Shown here: positions 1-7,505 of the stretch, piece after piece
Layout: the number at the start of each line of letters is the position of its first letter
How positions within the stretch are numbered: position 1 is the stretch's first letter
Assembly: GCA_023401495.1 (NCBI GenBank)
Contig: JAEXDU010000092.1
Coordinates: 1 to 20,432, forward strand
DNA length: 20,432 nucleotides
Direction of reading: 5' to 3'
From: Bacillota bacterium
GTDB lineage: Bacteria > Bacillota > Clostridia > Oscillospirales > Acutalibacteraceae
Notes under the pieces: generated by a model
Told to the model about the DNA's origin: nothing
Database searches by the model: none
What the model saw: the letters and a program-made list of their open reading frames with translations, nothing else
Program-made: the position numbers and the translations under genes

Positions 1-211
1 GTGCGTCCTTCACCTGCGGCGGGCCCATGGATACCACGACGACACGGCTGCCGGGGTTGGCGTCTTTAATGCGCGTGGCGACTTCCAGTGCGTAGGTGTC
101 AAAAGTGTTGACGATGCTCGGCACGCCCGCGCGAATCAAGGTGTTGGTCACCGGGTCAATCTTGATTTCGGTGGTATCCGGCACTTGCTTGATGCAAACA
201 AGTAAGTTCAT
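1..211 (-). CDS. etfB: Electron transfer flavoprotein beta subunit, N-terminal part (runs off window)
   Basis: The first 70 residues are visible, beginning MNLLVCIKQVPDTTEIKID; the rest lies left of the window. This opening (LVCIKQVPDT, then a Thr/Asn/Phe-Asp-x-Tyr-Ala-Leu-Glu stretch) and the later VVVVSMGPPQVKDA segment are typical of EtfB, which with EtfA carries electrons between acyl-CoA dehydrogenases and other redox partners through FAD/AMP. The ATG at 209-211 is chosen because it gives the canonical family N-terminus; the upstream Shine-Dalgarno is only moderate. It has the same orientation as the acyl-CoA dehydrogenase, CoA-transferase and carrier genes to its right, so it was probably the next member of that operon before insertion-sequence debris separated them (inference). 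Confidence 0.93.
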   Translation of the reverse strand, partial: MNLLVCIKQVPDTTEIKIDPVTNTLIRAGVPSIVNTFDTYALEVATRIKDANPGSRVVVVSMGPPQVKDA

Positions 212-429
212 AATTGGTCATCTCGCTTTCAAAAATAAATGAATGAAGGGGTACGCCGGGGCATGCGCTGCCGGGGTATGCCCTCGCAAGGCGGGGGAGT
301 TTGCCACGCTCATGCCGTAGACATTCTCCTTTCATACAGTTGGTACCTAAATAAACATATATTGAGCTCCTTGAATTATTCGCCCAATTTCGAGCGTAAA
401 TCCAATTTTACTATAAGTTCTTTTTCTCA
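212..429. other. Intergenic leader of etfB, no gene seen
   Basis: No convincing coding sequence on either strand. The stretch contains GC-rich CCGGGG-type short repeats near 250-300. A 105-residue plus-strand frame starting at 239 has no recognisable domain and runs antisense to the istB remnant. A minus-strand AAGGAG near 325-335 has only tiny frames behind it. A promoter for etfB is expected here, but no well-spaced -35/-10 pair was found. Confidence 0.5.
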
Positions 430-738
430 CCGCCGTGTGTCAAACACCTGCGTTGCAACTGTCAATTTCACACGACTTTCCACCGGTGTCAGCAGACTTA
501 ACAGGCTGCTGACATCGGTGGCGACGGCCAACTCGCCAAACAGCCGACCTGTCTGATAATACTTAACGCTGAGTCCCCGCTGGCAGGCTTCTACGCTGAC
601 CGCGCACGCCAACCACGTCTTGCCAGCGCCGGTGCAACCCGTGATTATCAGGTTCTTCGACTCTCTGACCTAGGCGAAGTCCAAAGGGTGCATCACAAAG
701 CTCCAGTCGAGCTTTCCTGACGGCCGGTAGTGAAACCA
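430..738 (-). pseudogene. Degraded IS21-family helper ATPase (istB remnant)
   Basis: Read on the minus strand from about 738 the translation gives HYRPSGKLDWSFVMHPLDFA, an in-frame TAG, then VRESKNLIITGCTGAGKTW followed by LACAVSVEACQRGLSVKYYQ and TGRLFGELAVA. This is the IstB pattern: a basic lead-in, the Walker A motif GCTGAGKT, then the R-L-x-x-E-L-A helix. After ELAVA the similarity stops and the frame ends at 427. The amino terminus and all of the ATPase downstream of Walker A (Walker B and C-terminus) are missing, and the istA transposase is absent. It is therefore a dead fragment of an IS21-type element. Fragment edges are approximate. Confidence 0.8.
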
Positions 739-744
739 CCTATA

Positions 745-785
745 AGTCATTCCCAAAGCCCACAAAGCAGGCCTTGGGAATGACT
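745..785. repeat. Inverted repeat between two IS remnants
   Basis: Arms 745-760 (AGTCATTCCCAAAGCC) and 770-785 (GGCCTTGGGAATGACT) pair over 16 bp with a single G/T-type mismatch around a 9-nt loop. It lies exactly between the istB remnant and the IS5-type transposase remnant. No T-run follows on either strand, so a terminator is not favoured. It could be part of an IS end or a leftover structured element. Confidence 0.6.
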
Positions 786-822
786 GTCAAATATGTAGAC
801 GGTTCCCGAAGCATATTTCTAA

Positions 823-1072
823 CCACTTATGCTGTCTCCCGGACATTGCCATGACGACCCGGAAGGGCGTGAACTATTAAAGGGACTTGAAAAAGCCATG
901 ATAGCGCATGTGTTTTGATGGATCGCGGTTATGAAAGTGACGTTACTCGTGCATTGGTGGATGAAATGGGTTATATCCCGGCGGTTCCGTCTAAATCAAA
1001 CCGCTATGAGCCGCGGGAGTACGATAAGGAATGGATAGACATCCCACCTCGTTCATTCCAATTTCTTGCATG
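823..1072 (+). pseudogene. IS5-type DDE transposase fragment, frameshifted
   Basis: From about 829 one frame reads MLSPGHCHDDPEGRELLKGL and reaches a stop near 918-920. The neighbouring frame then takes over with MDRGYESDVTRALVDEMGYI and a segment containing PAVPSKSNRYEPREYDKEW, before diverging and stopping at 1072. The GHCHD-PEGR block, the MDRGYESD block (second catalytic Asp region) and the K-x-N-R...YDKE block are consecutive conserved parts of IS5/IS427-like transposases. Both ends and the final catalytic Glu region are missing, and there is a frameshift in the middle, so it is non-functional. It abuts the end of the MFS gene on the opposite strand. Confidence 0.82.
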
Positions 1073-1096
1073 ATGAAAATACAGGGTTCTTCATAC

Positions 1097-2362
1097 TTAT
1101 CCTTTCTTAGAATTACTCTCGGTTTTAAGCTTCTTTCCTGATTTTACAGTCGCCAGCATACACAGATAACCCAAAAGCAAGAGTACGAGAACAACTGTCA
1201 AAGCTGGGATATAGGATCGCGTTACATCGTAAATATAGCCATAGGTAGGAATGATAACAGCACTGCTTACCATCGTGACTAATGTTACATAAGATACAAT
1301 GACACTATACTCTTTATCACCGAATAGCTGCTTTATAAGTATCGGAGGCTGGACGCCGGTCAATGCGAAGGATATACCGAAAAATGCAGCCCCTGCCAAA
1401 AATAGCGGAACATTGATGCTTAAGAACAATAAAATAATACCGATAACACTTGAAGCCACGTATAAAGTTGTTGTTTTTACAATCCCAATCTTGTCGTTAA
1501 AATAACCAATCGCTAGTTTTCCAACTATCGCACCCATCAAAACGAAGGAAACTGCTGTTCCGCCTAATGTCGCGGACAAACCCAAGGAATTCGCATACCC
1601 TGGCATAGATGAATTAAAAGCTGATAGACATGTCGCGCCCGCTGTAAAAACCACAAGCAAATAGAATGCCGGACTTGCTAACGCTTTACGGGCTGTAACC
1701 CCAGATAATTCAGTGTCGCCTGCCGCGGCTGCGGTCTGTGCCTTCTCGCTTTCCTTGGCACCATAAGGGAGCAAGCCTTTATCGATAGGCTTAAAGCGAA
1801 CAACAAATAGAGACATCGGCATTAAAATTACCAGCGCGATGATTCCGTAGCACAAGTAGCCAGCGCTCCATCCGTAATTCGCAATGATCGCACTGCCAAC
1901 AGGACTGAACACCGCGCCACCTATACTGGAAAAGGTCATAACAATACCAAGCACCGTTCCGGATTTTTCATTGAACCAATTGTTGATTAGGACAGGGATA
2001 ATCATTAATCCACAAAAAGTCATAGCGACACCGGATATGACACCGGCAATGTAAAACTGATAAAGCGAGGTAAATTGTGACATTGCTATATACGTGCCGC
2101 CTATGACCAGCGAGCATGCGGAGAGCAAAACCCGAATATTAACCTTTTGCACAACTTTACCTGCAAAAAATAAGATTACCATCGTCGTGATATTTTGTGT
2201 TGTAACAAAGGTCGCGAAATCGCCCCTCCCGATCCCCAGTGATTCAGCTACTGGCTGAAAAAATATGCCTGCGGTGTTTTGGATCATTCCGACCACGATG
2301 AAAGCTATGAGGCCGCAGCATATGGCAACAAGCCATGCATAGTGCGGTTTCTTTTTTTCCAT
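1097..2362 (-). CDS. MFS transporter, oxalate/formate-antiporter-like (monocarboxylate type)
   Basis: A 421-residue polytopic membrane protein with about 12 hydrophobic segments, a charged central loop around residues 195-220 and a Lys-rich C-terminus. The opening (KKKPHYAWLVAICCGLIAF), the FFQPVAESLGIGRGDFATF segment and the W-F-N-E-K-S/R-G-x-x-x-G block (NNWFNEKSGTVLGIVMTF) are typical of the OFA / monocarboxylate-porter branch of the Major Facilitator Superfamily. It sits in the plasma membrane and probably moves a small organic anion (inference from family and neighbours). A TTG six bases further upstream is possible, but the GGAGG Shine-Dalgarno lies 7 nt from the ATG at 2360-2362, which is preferred. 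It follows the CoA-transferase in the same direction after about 140 bp and is probably the uptake or exchange system for the substrate of that pathway. Confidence 0.87.
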   Translation of the reverse strand: MEKKKPHYAWLVAICCGLIAFIVVGMIQNTAGIFFQPVAESLGIGRGDFATFVTTQNITTMVILFFAGKVVQKVNIRVLLSACSLVIGGTYIAMSQFTSLYQFYIAGVISGVAMTFCGLMIIPVLINNWFNEKSGTVLGIVMTFSSIGGAVFSPVGSAIIANYGWSAGYLCYGIIALVILMPMSLFVVRFKPIDKGLLPYGAKESEKAQTAAAAGDTELSGVTARKALASPAFYLLVVFTAGATCLSAFNSSMPGYANSLGLSATLGGTAVSFVLMGAIVGKLAIGYFNDKIGIVKTTTLYVASSVIGIILLFLSINVPLFLAGAAFFGISFALTGVQPPILIKQLFGDKEYSVIVSYVTLVTMVSSAVIIPTYGYIYDVTRSYIPALTVVLVLLLLGYLCMLATVKSGKKLKTESNSKKG

Positions 2363-2505
2363 TTCCAATCCTCCCAGCTATGTTTCATTCGGCAAATACA
2401 ACTTGTTTTTGTGATAACAAAGTCAGAAGATAAGATAAGCAACCAGCCGCGGACAGCACCTTCGACTGGTTAGCTCATATTGGCACCTGCTACTATTGGA
2501 ATATT

Positions 2506-3705
2506 TTATTCTTTTGCAATGATCTTCTTTTCATATAGTTCCGCGATCTGGTTATCGCTATAGCCAAACTGCTTCAAAACTTCTTCGTTATCGCAGCCAA
2601 ATTTCCCGCCCGCACACCATACTTGCTGAGGATTTTTCTTGAACTTCGGAGAAGGTGCAAAGGTCTTGACTGTGCGCTCGCCAATGGGATCATAGCACTC
2701 GATAATGTTCTCTCTGGCTTTGAAATGCGGATCACTTAGGATGTCAGCATAGTCATAAACTCTTGAGCAGGGAATGCCGTTGGCGGCCATCTCTTGTTCA
2801 ACCTCGACATCCGTACGGGCAGCGCAGTAATCCCTGATTGCCTGTACAAATTTTTCGGCATAGGGCTTGATTTTAAGAACCATACTGACTCCCTTGAAAT
2901 CGGGATCATCTCCCAATCCGATCAAACTGCAGCCCCGTTGCATCGGACCCGCTCCGGAAATGGCGAGGAAGATAAATTTATCGTTTTTGCACTTATAGAA
3001 CATATCGCCTGCCGCGTTTAGATCCGATGAGGTAAAGCGCTTAAATTCTTTGCCATCTGTCAAGCCGTCAATTGACCAGCCTGCCTGTATACGGGTCATC
3101 ACTTCATACTGGGTAACATCTACACTCTCCCCAACACCGGTTTTGAGCGCTCTTATATATGCAGCCAAAGCGGACCATGCTACCTGAAAACCGGTAAAAT
3201 AGTCGTTTAAGTAAGGTCTGCCCAAATAAGGCATTTCGGGGGAACCGTTTAGGTTGGCATAGCCGCTGAAAGACTGACCCACCGGATCATAGGAAGCTCT
3301 TGGAACATAACTGGGATCACCAGTCTGGCCAAAGCCGGAAACATGGACAATGACCAGCCTGGGGTTGTTTTCCCATAGCACCTCGTCTGTTAACCCCCAT
3401 TTATCATAGGTTCCCGGTTTGGAAGATTCCACCCATATATCGCACCACTTAATCAACTTCAGAAAAATTTCGCGCCCTTCCGGGGAAGGTATATTTAAGG
3501 CGATGATCTTGTTATTGCGATGCTCCTGAATCCAAGCCGATCCCAGCATACGCAATATATCCTTGTTGACGGAGCTTTCGGTATAAATGACTTCCGCACC
3601 ATTCTCGGCAAAAAGCGTTGGCGCAAGTGGCCCTGCTAGAACAGCCCCGGAGCTAAGGACCTTAACTCCTTGCAAACATCCAAATTGAGGCATATTTGTT
3701 CCCAT
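2506..3705 (-). CDS. CaiB/BaiF-family (class III) CoA-transferase
   Basis: A 399-residue protein of the family III CoA-transferase fold (formyl-CoA, crotonobetainyl-CoA and bile-acid CoA-transferases). The N-terminal block GVKVLSSGAVLAGPLAPTLF, the D-I-W-V-E-S...P-G region, HVSGFGQTGDPSYVPRASYD and a candidate catalytic Asp in LNDYFTGFQVAW (Asp168 in the chosen numbering) match the family. These enzymes pass CoA from an acyl-CoA donor to a free acid through an acyl-aspartyl anhydride. The start is placed at the ATG 3703-3705 because GGAGGAG ends 6 nt before it; the ATG 15 bases upstream has no ribosome binding site of its own. It lies 104 bp downstream of the acyl-CoA dehydrogenase. Substrate is unknown: CaiB-like pairing with an acyl-CoA dehydrogenase also occurs in carnitine metabolism, but nothing here fixes the acid. 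Confidence 0.9.
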   Translation of the reverse strand: MGTNMPQFGCLQGVKVLSSGAVLAGPLAPTLFAENGAEVIYTESSVNKDILRMLGSAWIQEHRNNKIIALNIPSPEGREIFLKLIKWCDIWVESSKPGTYDKWGLTDEVLWENNPRLVIVHVSGFGQTGDPSYVPRASYDPVGQSFSGYANLNGSPEMPYLGRPYLNDYFTGFQVAWSALAAYIRALKTGVGESVDVTQYEVMTRIQAGWSIDGLTDGKEFKRFTSSDLNAAGDMFYKCKNDKFIFLAISGAGPMQRGCSLIGLGDDPDFKGVSMVLKIKPYAEKFVQAIRDYCAARTDVEVEQEMAANGIPCSRVYDYADILSDPHFKARENIIECYDPIGERTVKTFAPSPKFKKNPQQVWCAGGKFGCDNEEVLKQFGYSDNQIAELYEKKIIAKE

Positions 3706-3809
3706 ATTTCTCTCCTCCATTACATTTTAATTTGCCAACTTTACGCTGGCTAATAAGGGGCGGCACTACCCTATTAAAGAGTCCTAACAGTGGAATCCCT
3801 CAAGAATCC

Positions 3810-4973
3810 TTATTTCTTAACTGCCTCCGGATCCTTTCCGGCAAAAGCCTTGGCAATCGTATGCTTGTTGATCTGGTTTGTTCCCTCGAATATGGCATAA
3901 ATCTTAGCGTCCCGCATTAGCTTTTCAACGGGATAGTCCTTCATATAACCATAGCCGCCAAGTACCTGAACCGCATCAGTAGTCACAGACATGGCCATTT
4001 CAGAAACAAAGATTTTCACCTCGGAGCTTAGCGTACCAATATTGATTCCCTTGTCAATTGCGTTGGCCGCATAGTAAATAAGCCCACGAGCCGCATCCAC
4101 ACGTGTTTGCATGTCGGCAATAAGGAAACCCAGGCCCTGGTGGTCAATAATGCGTTTTCCGCCTTGCCTGCGCTGCTTCGCGTATTTCACCGCGTGATCC
4201 ACAGCCGCCTGCGCGAGTCCCAGTGCGGTAACCAAAGTGGAAACTCTGGCTTCAGTGATGGAGGACATAGCGTGCTTGAAGCCTTCGCCGACTTTTCCCA
4301 CAATGTGATCCTCCGGAACGCGGACGTCTTGCATAACGACCTCTGCAGTAGGCGACAAGCGCAGACCCATCTTGTTTTCCTTTTTGCCAATGCTTAGCCC
4401 AGGCATACCCTTTTCCAACAAAAACATGGTGGTTCCTCTTGGACCCAAGCTCTTGTCTGTATAAGCGACGATGCAAAGAAAATCCGCAAGAGGGGAATTG
4501 GAAATAAAGCACTTTGTGCCGTTCAGAACCCATTCATTTCCGTCCTTAACGGCAGATGTCCGCATTGCCAACGCATCTGAACCGGCATCCGGTTCAGTCA
4601 GTCCCATCGTGCCAATCATATCGCCTGCAATACATTTGGCTACCCAATCCTTCTTGACATCCAAAGGTAATGCGGTATGTAAAATGTATTCCCAAGGGCT
4701 TGCGTGGAAAGAAAAAGTAAAACCGGCATCGATTTTTGCCATTTCCTCATAAACAAGGCATCTTGTGACAAAGTCCAACCCAAGTCCGCCCCACTCCTCG
4801 GGAACTTCCATGCAATAATAACCGGCATTCGCAAGCGTCTTCAAAACGTCCATCGGGAATGTCTCGGTTTCCTCAAGCTCCGCCAACCTGGGGGCCAACT
4901 CTTTTTCAAGAATTTTCCGCGCGCCCATTGCAAGATCTTTCTGTTCCTCAGTTGCTAATAAATAATTAACCAT
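3810..4973 (-). CDS. Acyl-CoA dehydrogenase
   Basis: A 387-residue flavoprotein of normal length for the family. Visible signatures are GTMGLTEPDAGSDA (about 121-134, FAD/substrate-binding signature 1), QVLGGYGYMKDYPVEKLMRD (336-355, signature 2) and IFEGTNQI, where Glu363 is at the catalytic-base position of short- and medium-chain dehydrogenases. It oxidises an acyl-CoA to the 2-enoyl-CoA, or works in reverse in fermenting anaerobes, exchanging electrons with ETF. It is the first gene of the minus-strand cluster, preceded by AAGGAGAG 6 nt before its ATG, and it is served by the sigma-54 promoter at 5151-5166 about 165 nt upstream. An etfB gene in the same direction beyond the IS scar is a plausible partner. 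Chain length and substrate cannot be read from the sequence. Confidence 0.95.
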   Translation of the reverse strand: MVNYLLATEEQKDLAMGARKILEKELAPRLAELEETETFPMDVLKTLANAGYYCMEVPEEWGGLGLDFVTRCLVYEEMAKIDAGFTFSFHASPWEYILHTALPLDVKKDWVAKCIAGDMIGTMGLTEPDAGSDALAMRTSAVKDGNEWVLNGTKCFISNSPLADFLCIVAYTDKSLGPRGTTMFLLEKGMPGLSIGKKENKMGLRLSPTAEVVMQDVRVPEDHIVGKVGEGFKHAMSSITEARVSTLVTALGLAQAAVDHAVKYAKQRRQGGKRIIDHQGLGFLIADMQTRVDAARGLIYYAANAIDKGINIGTLSSEVKIFVSEMAMSVTTDAVQVLGGYGYMKDYPVEKLMRDAKIYAIFEGTNQINKHTIAKAFAGKDPEAVKK

Positions 4974-5150
4974 CGTTTTCTCTCCTTGCTACATTTTGAT
5001 ATTTGATTCTTTCAGCATATTTTAGGATACCTATGACACTATCATACACTTCTTATAAGCACTTCTCCTTTCCTTTATTTTAGTTTGAAGCAGCTTACCA
5101 TGTATTTGCAAAGAGAATCAATCTATTACTGTTCTCTCCATATAATACAG

Positions 5151-5166
5151 AGCAAATTCCGTGCCA
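5151..5166 (-). promoter_or_regulatory. Sigma-54 (-24/-12) promoter of the acyl-CoA dehydrogenase operon
   Basis: On the minus strand the bases read TGGCACGGAATTTGCT, a full match to the TGGCAC-N5-TTGC(A/T) consensus with the invariant GG and GC at the required 12-bp separation. Counting from the GC, transcription should start near 5140, leaving a leader of about 165 nt before the ATG at 4973. A sigma-54 activator gene is encoded divergently next door, which strongly supports the call. Confidence 0.88.
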
Positions 5167-5261
5167 ACCTTCCAAATGGTGAAAAAAGGAGGATGAATCT
5201 GCTTGAAACGCCTTAAAAACCGTATCTTTCCTTTTTCATTGCATTCTTTACGTCAACATCG

Positions 5262-5302
5262 GGATACAAGATGTTACCTCTGCGTGGTAACATCTTGTAT
5301 CC
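5262..5302. promoter_or_regulatory. Perfect palindrome, probable enhancer site for the sigma-54 activator
   Basis: Arms GGATACAAGATGTTACC (5262-5278) and GGTAACATCTTGTATCC (5286-5302) are perfect reverse complements around a 7-nt spacer (TCTGCGT). The centre is about 142 bp upstream of the predicted sigma-54 start site, the usual place for an upstream activating sequence bound by a Fis-type helix-turn-helix dimer. It is also only about 125 bp upstream of the activator's own start codon, so autoregulation is possible. It has no T-run, so a terminator is less likely. Confidence 0.7.
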
Positions 5303-5346
5303 TCGGATGCAAAGTGACTAAGATTTTTAGATCTTACCTTGTGAAT

Positions 5347-5376
5347 TTATCGCATGTGTGATATAACATTTATAAT
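5347..5376 (+). promoter_or_regulatory. Possible sigma-A promoter of the activator gene
   Basis: A perfect TATAAT lies at 5371-5376, about 50 bp before the activator ATG, in an AT-rich stretch. The only nearby -35-like hexamer is poor (TTATCG at 5347, 18-bp spacing), so the -10 carries the call. Confidence 0.35.
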
Positions 5377-5425
5377 ATATTTAATGGCTATAGCAAGATG
5401 AGATCAGGAGTAGGAGGTCAGAAAA

Positions 5426-7414
5426 ATGGAATGGACTGAACAGGAAAAATGGACAGCATATCACAGGGGCGAATATAGAAGTTCCATGGAAGAAGTTCTA
5501 GCCTTATCTTGGGATAAATCGATTCGGGCTAATGTGAATCCAAATAAAAAAACATTTGACTTATGCTCAGAAGCAGAATATCTAAAAGCAAAGGAAGAAT
5601 CCTTCATGCTTTTTTTATACTGCAATCGGCTTCTTAAGGATCTCGTAGAAAAAACAAAAGATTCCTCTATCGGCTATGCAATTTTTGACCCAGCTTGTCG
5701 GTTGATGCGCCTTTACGGTTCGGAAAGCTTCATGGAATGGGCGAGTGATTTTTTTTTACAGAAGAAAACGATCTGGACTGAGAACTCCATCGGCGCTAAT
5801 GCCGTCACAATTGGAATCAATGAAAAAAGACCTTTTTTGACGGATTCGTCAGATCATTTCAGCCAGTTGCTTCTGCCTGCTTTTGTTAGTTTCGCCCCCT
5901 GTATCCTCAATCTTCCGAATAAGGATTATGAAGAGGCCTGCCTGGGGGGAATTGCTGCTATCGGCCCTTCCAGTCCAAAAGCGTATGAATACCTCCTTGT
6001 TGTTTCCAGTCTCATTAAAGAAGTGGGAATGCATATTTCTATGTGCACACACTATGCATTTTGGAATAGTGAAGTGTCAGGCGTGCTAAGCGTTGATCTG
6101 ACTAAAAACTCCAATTTGATTCTGTACATTAACAGAAAAGTCTATGAAGTGTTGGATATTCCATACCGCAATTTCGAATTCAAGAAAATTGATCAGGTTT
6201 TTGATCCCTATCCTAAAAACAAAGAACTATGGAATATCATAGAGCATGCCAAAACTGTGCAGGATTATCGAATAACCCTCAGTATGCAGGGAATAAAAAG
6301 AAATTTCATCATATCAACCTCCTACATAAGGCAAGCCCATCTAGGTTATGCATGTTTGGTTTTTATGATCAATTCGGACAAGCGGGTCAACACATATATC
6401 TCAAAACGGATTGGCAATAACGCACAATTAACATTTGAGGATATTTTAGGGGAAAGCGAAGCCATTAATGATGTTGTCATCCAAGGCAAACGGATTTCCC
6501 GCAGCGAAAGCAATGTACTTATTTTGGGAGAAAGTGGCGTGGGAAAAGATATCTTTGCACAAGCTATCCACAACAATAGCTCCCGTAAAAACGGCCCCTA
6601 TATTACCATTAACTGCGCCGCAATTCCAAGGGATCTTATTGCCAGCGAATTATTTGGTTATGAACACGGCGCGTTTTCCGGCTCTAAAAAAGGGGGAAAC
6701 AAGGGTAAATTTGAACTGGCAGATACCGGGACATTGTTTCTGGACGAAATTGGCGATATGCCTCTTGATTTGCAGGCTGTATTGCTGCGTGCTGTTGAAG
6801 AGAAGCGGTTCCTGAAGCTAGGGGGAAATGAATATATACATACGGATATCAGGATTATCTGTGCTACCAATGCAAATTTACAACAAAAAATCGACCAAAA
6901 TCTATTTCGAGAAGATTTGTTTTATCGCATTAGTGTACTAATGTTGCGCATACCACCGCTCAGGGAACGTGGTGCGGATATTCTAGTATTGTCCCGCGCT
7001 TTTATCTCTTCAGCCTGCCGTCGGTTGAATATCCCGGATAAAGAGTTATCAGTAGAAGCGTCTACCCTTTTGATGAGCCTCCCATGGAAAGGAAACGTAA
7101 GAGAGCTGCAAAATATGATAGAATCGGTTTTGCAACTATATTCTGATAAAATAATTCAAGCAGAACATATTACTAAACATATTGAGGCTGTAAATTATGT
7201 GGGGCAAAGATATGATTCACAAACAATTGCGGACATGCCTTCTATAAGCTCTCAGAACATGCAGGTCAACTTTAATGGTGAGGTTATTACAAAGGAAACC
7301 GTTGAAAGTGCCCTTTTATGCGCACATTACAATAAATCCACAGCAGCGAATAATTTAGGTGTTTCCAGAAAAACCTTATATAAATGGATTCATTTATTCG
7401 GTATTGAGGGTTGA
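5426..7414 (+). CDS. Sigma-54-dependent transcriptional activator (AcoR-type, GAF/PAS-AAA+-Fis HTH)
   Basis: A 662-residue enhancer-binding protein. Residues about 60-205 form a GAF-like sensor region as in AcoR (FDPACRLMRLYG..., IWTENSIGANAVTIGI). Residues about 215-320 resemble a PAS domain. The AAA+ domain follows (about 337-570) with Walker A GESGVGKD (368-375), the sigma-54 contact loop GAFSGS (415-420), Walker B GTLFLDEIGDMP (435-446), and the arginine-rich REDLFYRISVL and PPLRERGADI blocks. A Fis-type helix-turn-helix ends the protein (TAANNLGVSRKTLYKWI, 639-655). The contact loop departs from the canonical GAFTGA (Thr to Ser, Ala to Ser). An AGGAGG sits 8 nt before the ATG. It diverges from the acyl-CoA dehydrogenase operon, whose -24/-12 promoter and palindrome lie between them, so it most likely activates that operon in response to a carboxylate-type ligand. 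Confidence 0.93.
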   Translation: MEWTEQEKWTAYHRGEYRSSMEEVLALSWDKSIRANVNPNKKTFDLCSEAEYLKAKEESFMLFLYCNRLLKDLVEKTKDSSIGYAIFDPACRLMRLYGSESFMEWASDFFLQKKTIWTENSIGANAVTIGINEKRPFLTDSSDHFSQLLLPAFVSFAPCILNLPNKDYEEACLGGIAAIGPSSPKAYEYLLVVSSLIKEVGMHISMCTHYAFWNSEVSGVLSVDLTKNSNLILYINRKVYEVLDIPYRNFEFKKIDQVFDPYPKNKELWNIIEHAKTVQDYRITLSMQGIKRNFIISTSYIRQAHLGYACLVFMINSDKRVNTYISKRIGNNAQLTFEDILGESEAINDVVIQGKRISRSESNVLILGESGVGKDIFAQAIHNNSSRKNGPYITINCAAIPRDLIASELFGYEHGAFSGSKKGGNKGKFELADTGTLFLDEIGDMPLDLQAVLLRAVEEKRFLKLGGNEYIHTDIRIICATNANLQQKIDQNLFREDLFYRISVLMLRIPPLRERGADILVLSRAFISSACRRLNIPDKELSVEASTLLMSLPWKGNVRELQNMIESVLQLYSDKIIQAEHITKHIEAVNYVGQRYDSQTIADMPSISSQNMQVNFNGEVITKETVESALLCAHYNKSTAANNLGVSRKTLYKWIHLFGIEG

Positions 7415-7421
7415 CCATCCC

Positions 7422-7461
7422 AAAAAAAACTTTCAGAAACTGTGTCCTGAAAGTCTTTTTT
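7422..7461. terminator. Intrinsic terminator after the activator gene
   Basis: Stem ACTTTCAG (7429-7436) / CTGAAAGT (7447-7454) with a 10-nt loop, preceded by an A-run and followed by CTTTTTT. The A and T runs make it potentially bidirectional, ending both the activator transcript and the minus-strand HNH transcript. Confidence 0.85.
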
Positions 7462-7505
7462 GTACCATTCATACGGTGCTTTGCTTGTAGTTACCGAAAA
7501 GCGGC

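Noticed and set aside
410..443. Minus-strand TTGACA and TATAGT as a promoter for etfB
   Set aside because: The spacing is 22 bp, too long for sigma-A.
239..556. 105-residue plus-strand frame
   Set aside because: Its second half is antisense to the istB remnant, it has no recognisable domain, and its start has no good ribosome binding site.
2481..2496. Plus-strand TGGCAC as a second sigma-54 promoter
   Set aside because: No TTGC at the required distance, and no plus-strand gene follows.
3706..3809. Possible internal promoter or terminator between the dehydrogenase and CoA-transferase genes
   Set aside because: No convincing -35/-10, -24/-12 or hairpin with T-run; read-through from the sigma-54 promoter is simpler.
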